From Microbacterium sp. MYb62 (GTDB taxonomy: Bacteria; Actinomycetota; Actinomycetes; Actinomycetales; Microbacteriaceae), in contig NZ_PCOY01000014.1 of NCBI RefSeq assembly GCF_002979475.1, positions 1 to 64,000 on the forward strand: a stretch of 64,000 nucleotides of DNA, read 5' to 3'. Below the pieces are notes generated by a model. It saw only the letters and a program-made list of their open reading frames with translations. It was not told the origin of the DNA and made no database searches. The stretch's first letter is position 1; the number at the start of each line of letters is the position of its first letter. This document shows, piece by piece, positions 44,317 through 52,757 of the stretch. The position numbers and the translations under genes are program-made.

Positions 44317-45053
44317 GACGACGGTCCCTTCGTGATCGGTGCGGATCCCGTGAGGACCTTGGTCGGTAGTGCGGTCTCGACGATCTTCCCGTCGATGGCT
44401 TCGACCCGCAGAGCCAGGGCGTCTTCGACCGGGCTGATCGCGGTGACGAAATCGGAGTTCTCGAAATGCAGCGACTGCAGGTTGCCGACCGCGTATCCGG
44501 TCGAGAGCTCCCCGCTCAGAAGGGAGGCGTGGAAGAGCGGACGGCGCTGGTCCTCGGCGTCGTAGTGCGGGCAGAAGCTTCCGTGCAGGAAGCCGAGTCC
44601 CTCGGGCAGCACCTGGAGCGTCGGACCGTAGCTGTCGGTGGTGCCGCCCTCGAACCAGCAGATGCCGCCGGCGCTGCCCCCGGTGAACACGACGTTCGAT
44701 GCGGGGTCCTCCCACATCTCGCGCATGATCTCGTCGAGGCCCTGCCGCTTCCAGACATCCAGCATGTTCGCGGTGTTGCCGCCTCCGACGTGGATCACGT
44801 CGAACCCCTTCACGAAGCCGGCGAGGTCGTCGACCGCACGATGGAACAGCGGGAGATGGTGCGGCGCGCAGCGGTCGGAGTCATAGGTGGAGTAGAAGCT
44901 CAGGATGTAGGCGGCATCGTCGCCGGTGGCCGTGCCGACGAAGAGGACCCGCGGCCGCTCCCTGCCGGTGAGCTCGAGGATGTAGTCGTGCGTCGGATCG
45001 TTCCGACGTTCCATCATGGCCTTCCCGGCCCCGGTTGCGACGACGTGCGACAT
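44313..45053 (-). CDS. pepE: Peptidase E (alpha-aspartyl dipeptidase, S51)
   Basis: 246 residues. The catalytic Ser is in VFTGGSAGGICWFEGG, preceded by the family segment FDVIHVGGGNTANML; a conserved His lies in HGSFCPHYD. S51 peptidases hydrolyse Asp-X dipeptides in the cytoplasm. Translationally coupled to the Dcu transporter, an arrangement that fits aspartate handling. GAGAGGTGGGGG upstream of ATG 45053 is a strong ribosome site. Confidence 0.9.
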   Translation of the reverse strand: MSHVVATGAGKAMMERRNDPTHDYILELTGRERPRVLFVGTATGDDAAYILSFYSTYDSDRCAPHHLPLFHRAVDDLAGFVKGFDVIHVGGGNTANMLDVWKRQGLDEIMREMWEDPASNVVFTGGSAGGICWFEGGTTDSYGPTLQVLPEGLGFLHGSFCPHYDAEDQRRPLFHASLLSGELSTGYAVGNLQSLHFENSDFVTAISPVEDALALRVEAIDGKIVETALPTKVLTGSAPITKGPSS

Positions 45054-45157
45054 GCCCCCACCTCTCGACGACTGCGAATGCGCTCAACCTACTGGTGCGT
45101 CGAGCCCACCGTCCAGGGGATCTTCGTCCTGAAAGGGTGAGGGGTGATCCGCCGCTG

Positions 45158-45895
45158 TCAGGGGTTCAGCCGGCTGTTCGCGACCAGACCCTCGAGCAGG
45201 GGGAACGTGCGGGCACGCGGGCCTGCGGGGCGGATGCCGAGGGCGTTCGCGAGTTCGACCGCCAGGGCGGCGTGGCCCACCGTGTTCGGGTGGAACGGGT
45301 CGTTCATGAGGCCCCACGGCACCCCGCCGGCGCCGAGCTCGGCGAAGCGCGCGTACTGGTCGACGAGGATCACGTCCTCGCTCGCGGCGACCTGGCGCAC
45401 GGCCTCCGCGAACTCTCCGATCCGCGCACGCTCCGGGGCGTTGCACACGTCGACCGCCGGCGGCGTCTGCAGCACCGGCACGGCGCCGAGCGCGCGCACG
45501 CGCGTCACGAACTCCCGCAGCGAGGCGGCGTACTCGGTCGACGTGATGACAGGCCGCGGGCCGCCGTCGGAGGCATCGTTCGTGCCGATCATCAGGGTGA
45601 CGACGTCGGGGTTCCACGAGGCGACCCGACGGTCCCAGTCGTCGAGGAGGTCGACGATGCGGTTGCCGCTGACCGCGGTGTTGAGCACGACGTCGCGGAC
45701 GCGCTCCAGCTCGCCGCGGATCAACTCGTGCAGATGCTCCGGGTAACTGCGCCCGCCCTGCGTGTGCACCAGACCGTGGGTGATCGAGTCTCCCGTGATG
45801 ACCCAGTTCATCGGAGCGGAATCGGTCAACGCGGCGGCGAGGCGGCGGAGATCGGAAGCGGCGGATGCGGGAGCGGAGGATTCGGCGTTCGGCAC
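45158..45895 (-). CDS. SGNH/GDSL-family hydrolase
   Basis: About 245 residues. Block I is VITGDSITHG (nucleophile Ser), block II Gly/Asn in NTAVSGNRIVDLL, block III in LMIGTNDASDGG, block V Asp and His in NDPFHPNTVGHAAL. Cytoplasmic esterase or lipase-like. GTG 45895 is preferred because TAGGCT lies 7 nt upstream (leaderless type); the frame is open further to 45964. Not linked to neighbours by overlap. Confidence 0.88.
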   Translation of the reverse strand: MPNAESSAPASAASDLRRLAAALTDSAPMNWVITGDSITHGLVHTQGGRSYPEHLHELIRGELERVRDVVLNTAVSGNRIVDLLDDWDRRVASWNPDVVTLMIGTNDASDGGPRPVITSTEYAASLREFVTRVRALGAVPVLQTPPAVDVCNAPERARIGEFAEAVRQVAASEDVILVDQYARFAELGAGGVPWGLMNDPFHPNTVGHAALAVELANALGIRPAGPRARTFPLLEGLVANSRLNP

Positions 45896-45988
45896 GGATC
45901 CGAGCCTATCGGCGACCGCCCGAGACGACGCCACGGTTTTCGTCCTCGCTTCTCGCACGTCCACGGGTGACCACGTATCATTTCACCC

Positions 45989-46195
45989 ATGTGGACATCC
46001 CGATGGTACTTTCTCATGGCCGCGGTGATGCTCTTCGCCCTGAGCATGGTCATCTCCACCTGGCCCGAGAAGGTGGAGTGGTACTCCGTCTTCACCGTCG
46101 TCGTGGTCTCCTTGGCGCTCGTCCTCGCACTGGTGCGGGGCTTCGGCGAGTGGCGCAAAGAGAAGGAACGCGCGAAGGTCCCCGAACAGGACTGA
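45989..46195 (+). CDS. Small two-helix membrane protein
   Basis: 68 residues with two hydrophobic segments (WYFLMAAVMLFALSMVI and WYSVFTVVVVSLALVLALV) and a charged tail ending VPEQD. No family recognised. ATG 45989 has no strong ribosome site. Confidence 0.6.
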   Translation: MWTSRWYFLMAAVMLFALSMVISTWPEKVEWYSVFTVVVVSLALVLALVRGFGEWRKEKERAKVPEQD

Positions 46196-46242
46196 CCGGG
46201 AGGACAGGCCGGTCCCTGTTGTGCGTGGGATACGGTGAACGG

Positions 46243-46269
46243 GTGAGCCCTGAGTCGGACAGACCGTAG
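46243..46269 (+). CDS. Possible 8-residue leader peptide of Cmx-like gene
   Basis: GTG 46243 opens VSPESDRP followed by a stop, 108 nt before the efflux gene. A TACGGT box lies at 46231-46236, 6 nt upstream, so the transcript could start at this GTG. A stem made of CGCGC/GCGCG within 46328-46354 lies between the peptide and the efflux start, which itself has a weak ribosome site. This is the layout of antibiotic-inducible translational attenuation. Very short, so uncertain. Confidence 0.3.
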   Translation: MSPESDRP

Positions 46270-46327
46270 ATCGCGGGTCGAGTGCACGTCGTGCGCTCCC
46301 CGCATCCTCGTCGACCGTTCCCCTCTG

Positions 46328-46354
46328 CCGCGTGACGCGCCTCTGAGCGCGCGC
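46328..46354 (+). promoter_or_regulatory. GC-rich hairpin in efflux gene leader
   Basis: CCGCGTGACGCGC pairs in part with GCGCGCGCGG across a short loop, placing a strong stem about 24-50 nt before ATG 46378. It could hide or expose the ribosome site of the efflux gene. Confidence 0.35.
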
Positions 46355-46377
46355 GGCTCCGTCCGTCTGGATGCTCC

Positions 46378-47511
46378 ATGCCTTTTCTCATCCCTGTCCT
46401 CGCCCTGGCGATCTTCGCCCAGGGCACCAGCGAGTTCATGCTCGCCGGCCTCCTTCTCCCGATCTCCTCCGACCTGGGCGTCGACGCGTCCACGGCGGCG
46501 CTCCTGACCCCCGCCTTCGCGATCGGCATGGTCATCGGGGCCCCGATCATGGCCGTGTTCGCCAGTCGCTGGCGTCCGCGTCGCACGCTGGTGCTGCTGC
46601 TCGTGATCTTCCTCGCGGCACACGTGTTCGGCGCCCTCGTGTCGTCGTTCTGGCTGCTCCTGCTCAGCCGGATCCTCGCCGCGCTCGCGAACGCCGGGTT
46701 CCTCGCGATCGCCCTGGCGACCGTGCGGGGCATCGTCACGCCGATGCAGACGACCCGCGCCGTCGCGATCCTTCTCGCCGGGACCACCCTGGCCACGATC
46801 GTCGGCGTCCCCGCCGGTGCTCTGCTGGCGGAGGCCTTCGGCTGGCGCTCCACGTTCTGGGCCGTGGTGCTGCTGTGCGTTCCCGCCGTCGTCGCGCTGC
46901 TCCTGGACCGGACTCTCAGCGCCGTCCCGCGCTCGCCGCAGATCCGACTGCGCGGGGAACTCGCAGAGCTGCGTCGCCGCCCGGTGCTCGCGGCCGTGGT
47001 GCTCGCCGTGCTCGTGAACGCCGCGACCTTCGGGGTCTTCACGTTCCTCGCCGTCATCGGTGTGGATGCCGGAATCACATCGTCGGGGATCCCGTTGCTG
47101 TTGGCCGCTTTCGGCATCGGCGCCTTCCTGGGCGTGACGGCCACCGGGCGCTGGGCGGCTCGCTCCGCTCACGCGTGGGTCGTCGTCGGCGGTTCGGTCA
47201 CGACCGTGGCCTGGCTGGTGTTCGGTCTGTGCGTCAGCTCCGTGCCGGTGGTGTTCGGCGGGGCGCTGATCGGTGGGCTGCTGTCGTTCGCCGTCGGCTC
47301 GGCGCTCATCGCCCGCATCGTCGGCCAGGCATCGGAGGCTCCGGTGCTCGGCGGTGCGTACGCCACGGCAGCGCTGAACCTCGGTGCGGTCGGCGGACCC
47401 GTCCTCGCCGGCATCGCCTACTCCGCGATCGGTGCGTCTGGAATCCTGTTCGTCGCGGCGATCCTCACGGCGGCGGCTGTGGCTTGCACTCCCCTGCTCC
47501 GTGGACGATGA
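46378..47511 (+). CDS. Cmx/CmrA-like MFS chloramphenicol-type efflux protein
   Basis: 377 residues, 12 helices. The N-terminal LALAIFAQGTSEFMLAGLLLP and the following LLTPAFAIGMVIGAPIMAV are close to the Cmx/CmrA chloramphenicol exporters of corynebacteria and streptomycetes. DHA1-type drug:H+ antiporter in the cytoplasmic membrane. Start at 46378 gives the canonical N-terminus. The substrate is inferred from family resemblance only. Confidence 0.85.
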   Translation: MPFLIPVLALAIFAQGTSEFMLAGLLLPISSDLGVDASTAALLTPAFAIGMVIGAPIMAVFASRWRPRRTLVLLLVIFLAAHVFGALVSSFWLLLLSRILAALANAGFLAIALATVRGIVTPMQTTRAVAILLAGTTLATIVGVPAGALLAEAFGWRSTFWAVVLLCVPAVVALLLDRTLSAVPRSPQIRLRGELAELRRRPVLAAVVLAVLVNAATFGVFTFLAVIGVDAGITSSGIPLLLAAFGIGAFLGVTATGRWAARSAHAWVVVGGSVTTVAWLVFGLCVSSVPVVFGGALIGGLLSFAVGSALIARIVGQASEAPVLGGAYATAALNLGAVGGPVLAGIAYSAIGASGILFVAAILTAAAVACTPLLRGR

Positions 47512-47548
47512 CCGCCCGGTCGTCCGCTCGATGCGAAAGACTGGACGT

Positions 47549-48088
47549 ATGACTTCGCCTGCGCTCGACACCCTCCTGGCCCGCATCGTCGAGAGCGGGT
47601 TGCTCGAAGACCCGGTCGCAGAGAACGGTCTCGTGTACGGGCGGGCGAGCATCGATGCGGCGGGCACCGTCGTGAACGTGAACGTCGATCCGGAACTCGA
47701 GGACGATGACGAGCACGACGACGACGTCGACCACGGGGCTCTGATCGCGGCGGTCTCGCGCATCTTGTCGGTGGGGGAATCACGCTGGCGGGCGGTGATC
47801 GACGAGGTCGCCACCGACATCGACGATGCCGTCGACGACGAGCCCGTCATCGAGCAGATCGACCTGCGTGATGATCTCGAGGCCACATCTGTCGTCGTCT
47901 TCGCCGATGCCGTGCTGCTCGCGTTCCTCGCGCCCAAGCAGTTCCCCGAATCGCGGATCCTCGTGCAGCTGGATGAGGATCTCGAGGTCGACGGTGTCGA
48001 GGTGCGCGAGCTCGACGGCACGGAGAGCGTCGACCTGGAGGACCTGGAGGACCTGCTCGACGAGATCACCGGACGGGACGAGGGCTGA
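47549..48088 (+). CDS. Acidic hypothetical protein
   Basis: 179 residues, very acidic (DPELEDDDEHDDDVDHG and a C-terminal SVDLEDLEDLLDEITG). No membrane segment or known motif. The leaderless-type box AAGACT at 47537-47542, 6 nt upstream, supports ATG 47549 over ATG 47531. Function unknown. Confidence 0.75.
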   Translation: MTSPALDTLLARIVESGLLEDPVAENGLVYGRASIDAAGTVVNVNVDPELEDDDEHDDDVDHGALIAAVSRILSVGESRWRAVIDEVATDIDDAVDDEPVIEQIDLRDDLEATSVVVFADAVLLAFLAPKQFPESRILVQLDEDLEVDGVEVRELDGTESVDLEDLEDLLDEITGRDEG

Positions 48089-48113
48089 GCGGCGGCGGCA
48101 GCCCGGTCGCCTC

Positions 48114-48548
48114 GTGGCCCTGAGTTCTCCGTCCGGCCCGGCGACGACACGTCGCCGGGCGAATCCGAGCGCACTGCTGTCCGTGCTCGGATCCGCAGCG
48201 GTCGGCTGCGTCGTGACCTGGTGGATCACGGTCGCCCAGCGGGTCCCCGTGCAGTCCGACGCCGATCTCGCGTCCGTCCGATTCGGCTTCCCGTTTCCGT
48301 GGGTGACGCAGGACCATTCGTCGAACCCGTTCATCGAGTACCCGAACGACGTGGTCCTGCGGCTGACCGGTCGCACGGGGATCAGCTATCCGACCGGCTA
48401 CGAATGGCTGCCGTTCGTCGGTGATGCCGCGATCTGGGGCGGCGTGTTCTGGGCCGTCGGAATGGTCGGGATCCCCGCGATCTTCCGATCCATCCGGAGC
48501 AAGCGGAGGGGTTCCGTCCCGCCCCCGCCGCTCACAACCACTTCTTGA
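48114..48548 (+). CDS. Small membrane protein
   Basis: 144 residues with a hydrophobic segment at about 18-38 and another near 108-128, separated by an exterior loop rich in aromatic residues (FGFPFPWVTQDHSSNPF). Family not recognised. GTG 48114 lies 26 nt after the preceding stop. The last 17 bp overlap the end of the convergent corA gene. Confidence 0.65.
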   Translation: MALSSPSGPATTRRRANPSALLSVLGSAAVGCVVTWWITVAQRVPVQSDADLASVRFGFPFPWVTQDHSSNPFIEYPNDVVLRLTGRTGISYPTGYEWLPFVGDAAIWGGVFWAVGMVGIPAIFRSIRSKRRGSVPPPPLTTTS

Positions 48549-49536
48549 ACTTGAAGACGCCGAACAGGCCGACCGCGAAGGCCGCCATGGCACCGATGGC
48601 CATCGGGTAGCCGAAGGCCCAGTGCAGTTCGGGCATGACGTCGAAGTTCATCCCGTACACGGTGCCGACCAGTGTCGGGGCGAAGATGATCGCCGCCCAG
48701 GAGGAGATCTTCTTGATCTCGTCGTTCTGCGCGAGCCCGGCCTCGGTCTGACGACGGGCGACCAGTGCGGAGTGCACGGTCAGTGCGTTCTCGAGGATCG
48801 CCCGGAACGAGTCGACCCGCTCGTTGACGCGGATCGTGTGGTCGAGCACATCGCGCAGCGACCGCTGCAGCTCTTCGTCGATGCGGTACTTCTCCGACCC
48901 CCGACGCAGCCACTCCAGCATCCCGCTCAGGGGGTGCACGGCCCGCTGAAAGTTTATGACCTCGCGGGACAGCTCGTAGATGCGACGGGAGAGCGCGCTG
49001 TCGTCGTCGCCATCGCCGAAGAGCTGGTCCTCGATCTCGTCGATGTCGTTCAGCAGACCGGCCACGATCGGCTCATAGCCGTCGACGACCTCGTCGAGGA
49101 TCGCATAGAGCACGGCCTCCGGGCCCATCGAGAGAAGCTCGGGGTGGGCCTCCATCCGCATCCGCACGGCGGCGAGGTTCGGCGACTCGGCGTGCCGGAT
49201 CGTCACCACGAAGTCGGGGCCGACGAACAGGTGCAGCTCGCCGAACTCGATCGACTCCTGCTCGTCGCGGTAGCGGGCGGGCCGCAGCACCGCGAACAGG
49301 GTGTCGCCGTAGCGCTCGACCTTCGAGCGCTGGTGGCCGGAGAGCGCATCCTCGACGGCGAGTGGATGCAGGTCGAACTCGCGAGCGACGGACGCCACTT
49401 CCTCGGGGCTGGGCCGGTACAGGCCGATCCAGGCGATCCCGCCGGCGGCATCCAGCATCCGGTAGGTCTCGTCCAGGTTCTTCGGGGTCTCCACGCGACG
49501 TCCGTGGACGTACACGCCGTTGTCGATGAGCGCCAT
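48532..49536 (-). CDS. corA: CorA-family magnesium/cobalt channel
   Basis: 334 residues. Long cytoplasmic N-terminal domain, a stalk helix, and two C-terminal helices with the signature YGMNFDVMPEL before the last one. Transports Mg2+ and Co2+ as a pentamer. The start at 49536 is chosen over 49563 because MALIDNGVYVHG begins the folded domain. A small ORF lies 117 nt upstream of the start. Confidence 0.94.
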   Translation of the reverse strand: MALIDNGVYVHGRRVETPKNLDETYRMLDAAGGIAWIGLYRPSPEEVASVAREFDLHPLAVEDALSGHQRSKVERYGDTLFAVLRPARYRDEQESIEFGELHLFVGPDFVVTIRHAESPNLAAVRMRMEAHPELLSMGPEAVLYAILDEVVDGYEPIVAGLLNDIDEIEDQLFGDGDDDSALSRRIYELSREVINFQRAVHPLSGMLEWLRRGSEKYRIDEELQRSLRDVLDHTIRVNERVDSFRAILENALTVHSALVARRQTEAGLAQNDEIKKISSWAAIIFAPTLVGTVYGMNFDVMPELHWAFGYPMAIGAMAAFAVGLFGVFKFKKWL

Positions 49537-49653
49537 GATGCGGCTCCGTTCTCGCAGGTGCACGGCAGCAGAGAGCTCCGTGCGCGGATTCGTCAGGGGG
49601 CGGATGACGCCGCCGACGGCTGCGGGAAGGACGTGCGAAAGCGGACCCGAAGG

Positions 49654-49722
49654 TCAACGCGCTAGCGCAGGGAGTCGCGACGCAGCGAAGGCGGCGTCGT
49701 AACTATCATCGGACATCGCCAT
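49654..49722 (-). CDS. 22-residue ORF upstream of corA
   Basis: ATG 49722 with a fitting ribosome site (GAAAGGCGG) opens MAMSDDSYDAAFAASRLPAL plus AR. It lies upstream of corA in the same direction. The gap from 49537 to 49898 holds no other gene. In enteric bacteria corA and mgtA have regulatory leader peptides; this could be analogous, or chance. Confidence 0.35.
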   Translation of the reverse strand: MAMSDDSYDAAFAASRLPALAR

Positions 49723-49898
49723 CACCGCCTTTCGGGACTCTTCGGGGTCGGACGACCCAACGCGCCAGCATACTCCTGCCGGCTGGGCGCGGAGTACAGG
49801 ATGACGCGGGCGAAAACGGAGATGATCTGCTGTGCGGGCGGCGGGGCGTGGCTCGACACGCGGAGCTGAACCCCTTTCGTCCGGGTTTCGGACGACGC

Positions 49899-50699
49899 TC
49901 AGGTCACGATCGCGGCGGCGTTCCCGGACGTGATCGCCTGCAGCGCCTCGACCGGGAGCGTGGATGCCGCGAGTTGCAACGCCGTCGCCTCGGCAGTCTG
50001 CACGGGGAACGCACTCCCGAAGACCCAGCGCTCCGGGTCGTCGCCGAAGCGGTCGGCGACGTGCGTCGGCCCGTTGACGTGCCAGAGATCGAGCCGCAGC
50101 CACTCCGGCGCGGCATCGCCGAGATGGCGGTTCAGCTCGATCCAGTCCGCGCGATTCAGCCCGCTCAGCAGCAGCGGATGCGCGGGGCTCTCCCGCACGA
50201 GGTCGGCGATGCGATGCACGTCGAGGTCGATCGCGGGGGAGAGCGGATGCCGCACCCTGGCGTCGTCGAGCCGGGCGATCAGCTGCAGTGGCAGACCCCG
50301 CTCGACGCACGCGTCGAGCACCGGACGCACGCTCGCGACCTCGTACCGGTGGAAGCCGGGAGCGACGCGGACGCCCTCAGCCCCGGCATCCACGGCGTCG
50401 TCGAGGTCGTCGAGCCAGGCTGCGTCGCGTGGGTCGATCGTCGCGAACACCCGGAACAGCGGGTCGCCCGCGCACGCGGCGAGCACGGCCTCGTTGCCCG
50501 AGCGGGTGTCGAAGCCGAAAAGCGATGCGAGGTGCGAGACCCAGAGCGAGCGCAGTCCGAGGCCGTCGGCGTAGGCGCGCAGGGCCGGGGCATCCGCGGC
50601 GGCCGACAGCCGGTACGGCCACTGTCCGAGGAAGCACGTGGTGTCGGTCGCGCCGAGGTCGGCGAAGGCGCGCAGCATCCGATGTGCGTGCGCGGTCAT
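49899..50699 (-). CDS. Amidohydrolase-family protein lacking the HxH motif
   Basis: 266 residues with a TIM-barrel of the amidohydrolase_2 type (VRVAPGFHRYEVASVRPVLDAC, FGDDPERWVFGSAFPVQTAEAT). The usual N-terminal DxHxH metal motif is replaced by FLGQWPYR, a variant known from uncharacterised members with a WPxR motif, so its metal use and activity are uncertain. Start overlaps the stop of the next amidohydrolase by ATGA. Third gene of the minus-strand set of the catabolic locus. Perhaps a lactonase or hydrolase of a pathway intermediate. Confidence 0.8.
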   Translation of the reverse strand: MTAHAHRMLRAFADLGATDTTCFLGQWPYRLSAAADAPALRAYADGLGLRSLWVSHLASLFGFDTRSGNEAVLAACAGDPLFRVFATIDPRDAAWLDDLDDAVDAGAEGVRVAPGFHRYEVASVRPVLDACVERGLPLQLIARLDDARVRHPLSPAIDLDVHRIADLVRESPAHPLLLSGLNRADWIELNRHLGDAAPEWLRLDLWHVNGPTHVADRFGDDPERWVFGSAFPVQTAEATALQLAASTLPVEALQAITSGNAAAIVT

Positions 50700-51445
50700 G
50701 CCGCCACCTCCGCGAGCCAGCGGGCGACGGTGCCGCCGAACACGCGCTCCTCCGTGTCGGCGTCGAGCCCTGCACCGAGAACCTTGCCCACGTTGGCCGC
50801 GAGGTCGATGTGGTGCAGGTCGGAGCCGAAGACCACCCGATCGGGTCCGAGGCGCTCGACGGCCAGTGCCACCTCGCCCGCGCCGATGATCGTGCCCGAG
50901 GTGTCGACCGCGACGTTGGGGACGGAGCGGACGGTGTTCACCGCCGACTCCGGCTGTCCTCCGAGGTGCGCCATCAGGAAGCGCACCTCGGGGTGGCGGC
51001 GGGCGGCGGCCGCGATGTGGTCTGCCGTGGACTCGTAGGGGAAGCGGCCGACGGTCTTGCGCCACGCGTGCGCCAGCACGATCAGGCGGTGCTCCGCGGC
51101 ATACTCGAGGATCGGATCCGCGAGCGGGTCGTCGGCGAGGGTGGCGATCCAGAGCTTGATGCCGATCATCCCGCGGTCCTCCACATTGCGCCGCAGATCG
51201 TCGAGACTCTCGCGTCCGAAGCGCGGGTTGACGTAGCAGTACCCTCGCAGCCGGTCGGGGTGGCGTCGCAGTTCTCCGGCCAGCACGGCGTTCATGTCCC
51301 GCACTTCACCGAGGCTCGGGTGCGGCTGGAAGGCCCCGATGTTGCTGCACAGGAACAGATCGACGCCGAGCCGCTCGCCGACCTCGAACACGTGCGGGTC
51401 GAAACGCCCCTCGTCGAGGTGCGTGTGGGCGTCGATGCCGATCAT
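50696..51445 (-). CDS. Amidohydrolase_2-family metal-dependent hydrolase
   Basis: 249 residues. Canonical metal motif HTH in GIDAHTHLDEGRFD, then IVLAHAW, LMAHLGG and the late VVFGSDLHH with the catalytic Asp. Lactonases, decarboxylases and amidases belong here. ATGA overlaps on both sides couple it to the aminotransferase and to the second amidohydrolase. Likely ring-opening or deacylation step of the pathway. Confidence 0.85.
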   Translation of the reverse strand: MIGIDAHTHLDEGRFDPHVFEVGERLGVDLFLCSNIGAFQPHPSLGEVRDMNAVLAGELRRHPDRLRGYCYVNPRFGRESLDDLRRNVEDRGMIGIKLWIATLADDPLADPILEYAAEHRLIVLAHAWRKTVGRFPYESTADHIAAAARRHPEVRFLMAHLGGQPESAVNTVRSVPNVAVDTSGTIIGAGEVALAVERLGPDRVVFGSDLHHIDLAANVGKVLGAGLDADTEERVFGGTVARWLAEVAA

Positions 51446-52662
51446 GGCGCTGCCGTCTCCCGGAGGGCGTCGGCGACCCGACGCAGGGTCTCGTCGATGT
51501 CGTCGTCGGTGTGCGCAGCGTTGACGTAGACGACCCGGTAGAAGGAGAGGCCGTGGCGGAATGCCGCGCGCAGGAAGCCGTGGAGCTCGGCGTCGGATCC
51601 CACGAACTGCGGGCAGGCCGGATGACCGACGAGCCGGATGCCGGAGCCCGCCTCGACGAACAGCGCGTTCATGCCTTCCTGCAGTCGTGTTCCGGATGCG
51701 TGGAGTCGGGCGATGACATCGCGGTCGCGGATCGCGGTCATCGTCGCGGTCGCGGCCGCGAGCGACAGGGTCTCGCCGCCGTACGTCGACGTCACGACCA
51801 CCTCTCCGCGATCGAGCACGCCGAGGACCTCGCGCCGCCCGCAGTAGATCGCCAGCGGCATTCCATTCGCGATCCCCTTGCCGAACACCGACAGGTCGGG
51901 GAGCACGCCGGTGGCCTCTGCCATTCCGCCGAGGGCCACGCGGAACCCGGTGACCATCTCGTCGTAGGCGAGCAGGGCACCGTGGCGATCGGCGAGCTCG
52001 CGCAGATAGCGATAGAACGTCGTCGCCTCGGGAATCGCGGGATAGTCGGCGGCGACGAGGACGACCGCGATCTCCGAGCCTCGGGTGAGGAACAGGCGGT
52101 CCAGCGCCGCACGGTCCTCCCACTCGACCGCATGGTGCAGGGCGGCGAGAGCGGCCGGAACCCCGGGAACCGCATCCGACGTCGCGCCCGGGAGAACCCT
52201 GGCACCTGCCGCGAGGGAGTTGAGCCAGCCGTTGTAGCCGATCTGCACGACGCGGTCGCGCCCGGTGTGCGCGCGGGCGATGCGGATCACGGCGGCCAGC
52301 GCCTCTCCGCCCGTCTTCAGGAATCGTGCGGCCTCCGCGCCCGGCACGAGCGTGCAGAACAACTCGGCCGTCGTCGTCTCGAGCGGGTGCGGGTGACCGA
52401 ACAGGATGCCGTCGTCGAGCTGCGCGCGGATCGCGGCGTCGACCGTCGGGTCGGCGTACCCGAGCGTCACCGGGCCGAGCGCGCATCGGTAGTCGATGAA
52501 CTCGCGGCCGCGATCGTCCCAGACCCGGCACCCCCGCCCGCGGACGATGACCTCGGGCTCCTCCGGCAGAAGTGCGGGTGCCTTGGAGTTCGTGCTCGAC
52601 CCGACCGGCATCACGGCCAGAGCGCGCTCTCGCCATCCGGTGGTCGTCTCGGGGGTGTGCAT
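51442..52662 (-). CDS. Class III aminotransferase (glutamate-1-semialdehyde aminomutase-like)
   Basis: 406 residues, PLP fold type I. The internal aldimine Lys is in LSVFGKGIANGMPLA, the cofactor Asp in LLAYDEMVTGFR, and FLKTGGEALAAVIRIARAHTG carries the G-x-EA type site. Members transaminate carbonyl groups on sugars, keto acids or amines. First gene of the three-gene set; a 95-bp gap with an inverted repeat separates it from the oxidoreductase genes. Confidence 0.88.
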   Translation of the reverse strand: MHTPETTTGWRERALAVMPVGSSTNSKAPALLPEEPEVIVRGRGCRVWDDRGREFIDYRCALGPVTLGYADPTVDAAIRAQLDDGILFGHPHPLETTTAELFCTLVPGAEAARFLKTGGEALAAVIRIARAHTGRDRVVQIGYNGWLNSLAAGARVLPGATSDAVPGVPAALAALHHAVEWEDRAALDRLFLTRGSEIAVVLVAADYPAIPEATTFYRYLRELADRHGALLAYDEMVTGFRVALGGMAEATGVLPDLSVFGKGIANGMPLAIYCGRREVLGVLDRGEVVVTSTYGGETLSLAAATATMTAIRDRDVIARLHASGTRLQEGMNALFVEAGSGIRLVGHPACPQFVGSDAELHGFLRAAFRHGLSFYRVVYVNAAHTDDDIDETLRRVADALRETAAP

Positions 52663-52691
52663 GCCTGGCCTCTCTGCCGTGGTGAACCGCG

Positions 52692-52750
52692 TTCGAATCG
52701 CGCGACCGGTGCCGTTTCAGCCGGAACCGCAGCCGATCGAGCGATTCGAA
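52692..52750. repeat. Inverted repeat with TTCGAATCGC arms
   Basis: TTCGAATCGC at 52692-52701 is the exact complement of 52741-52750; pairing continues inward with a few mismatches, so the whole 59 bp may fold. Similar core to the element at 14197. May be a terminator or extragenic palindrome between two gene sets. Confidence 0.6.
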
Positions 52751-52757
52751 AGCGGGG

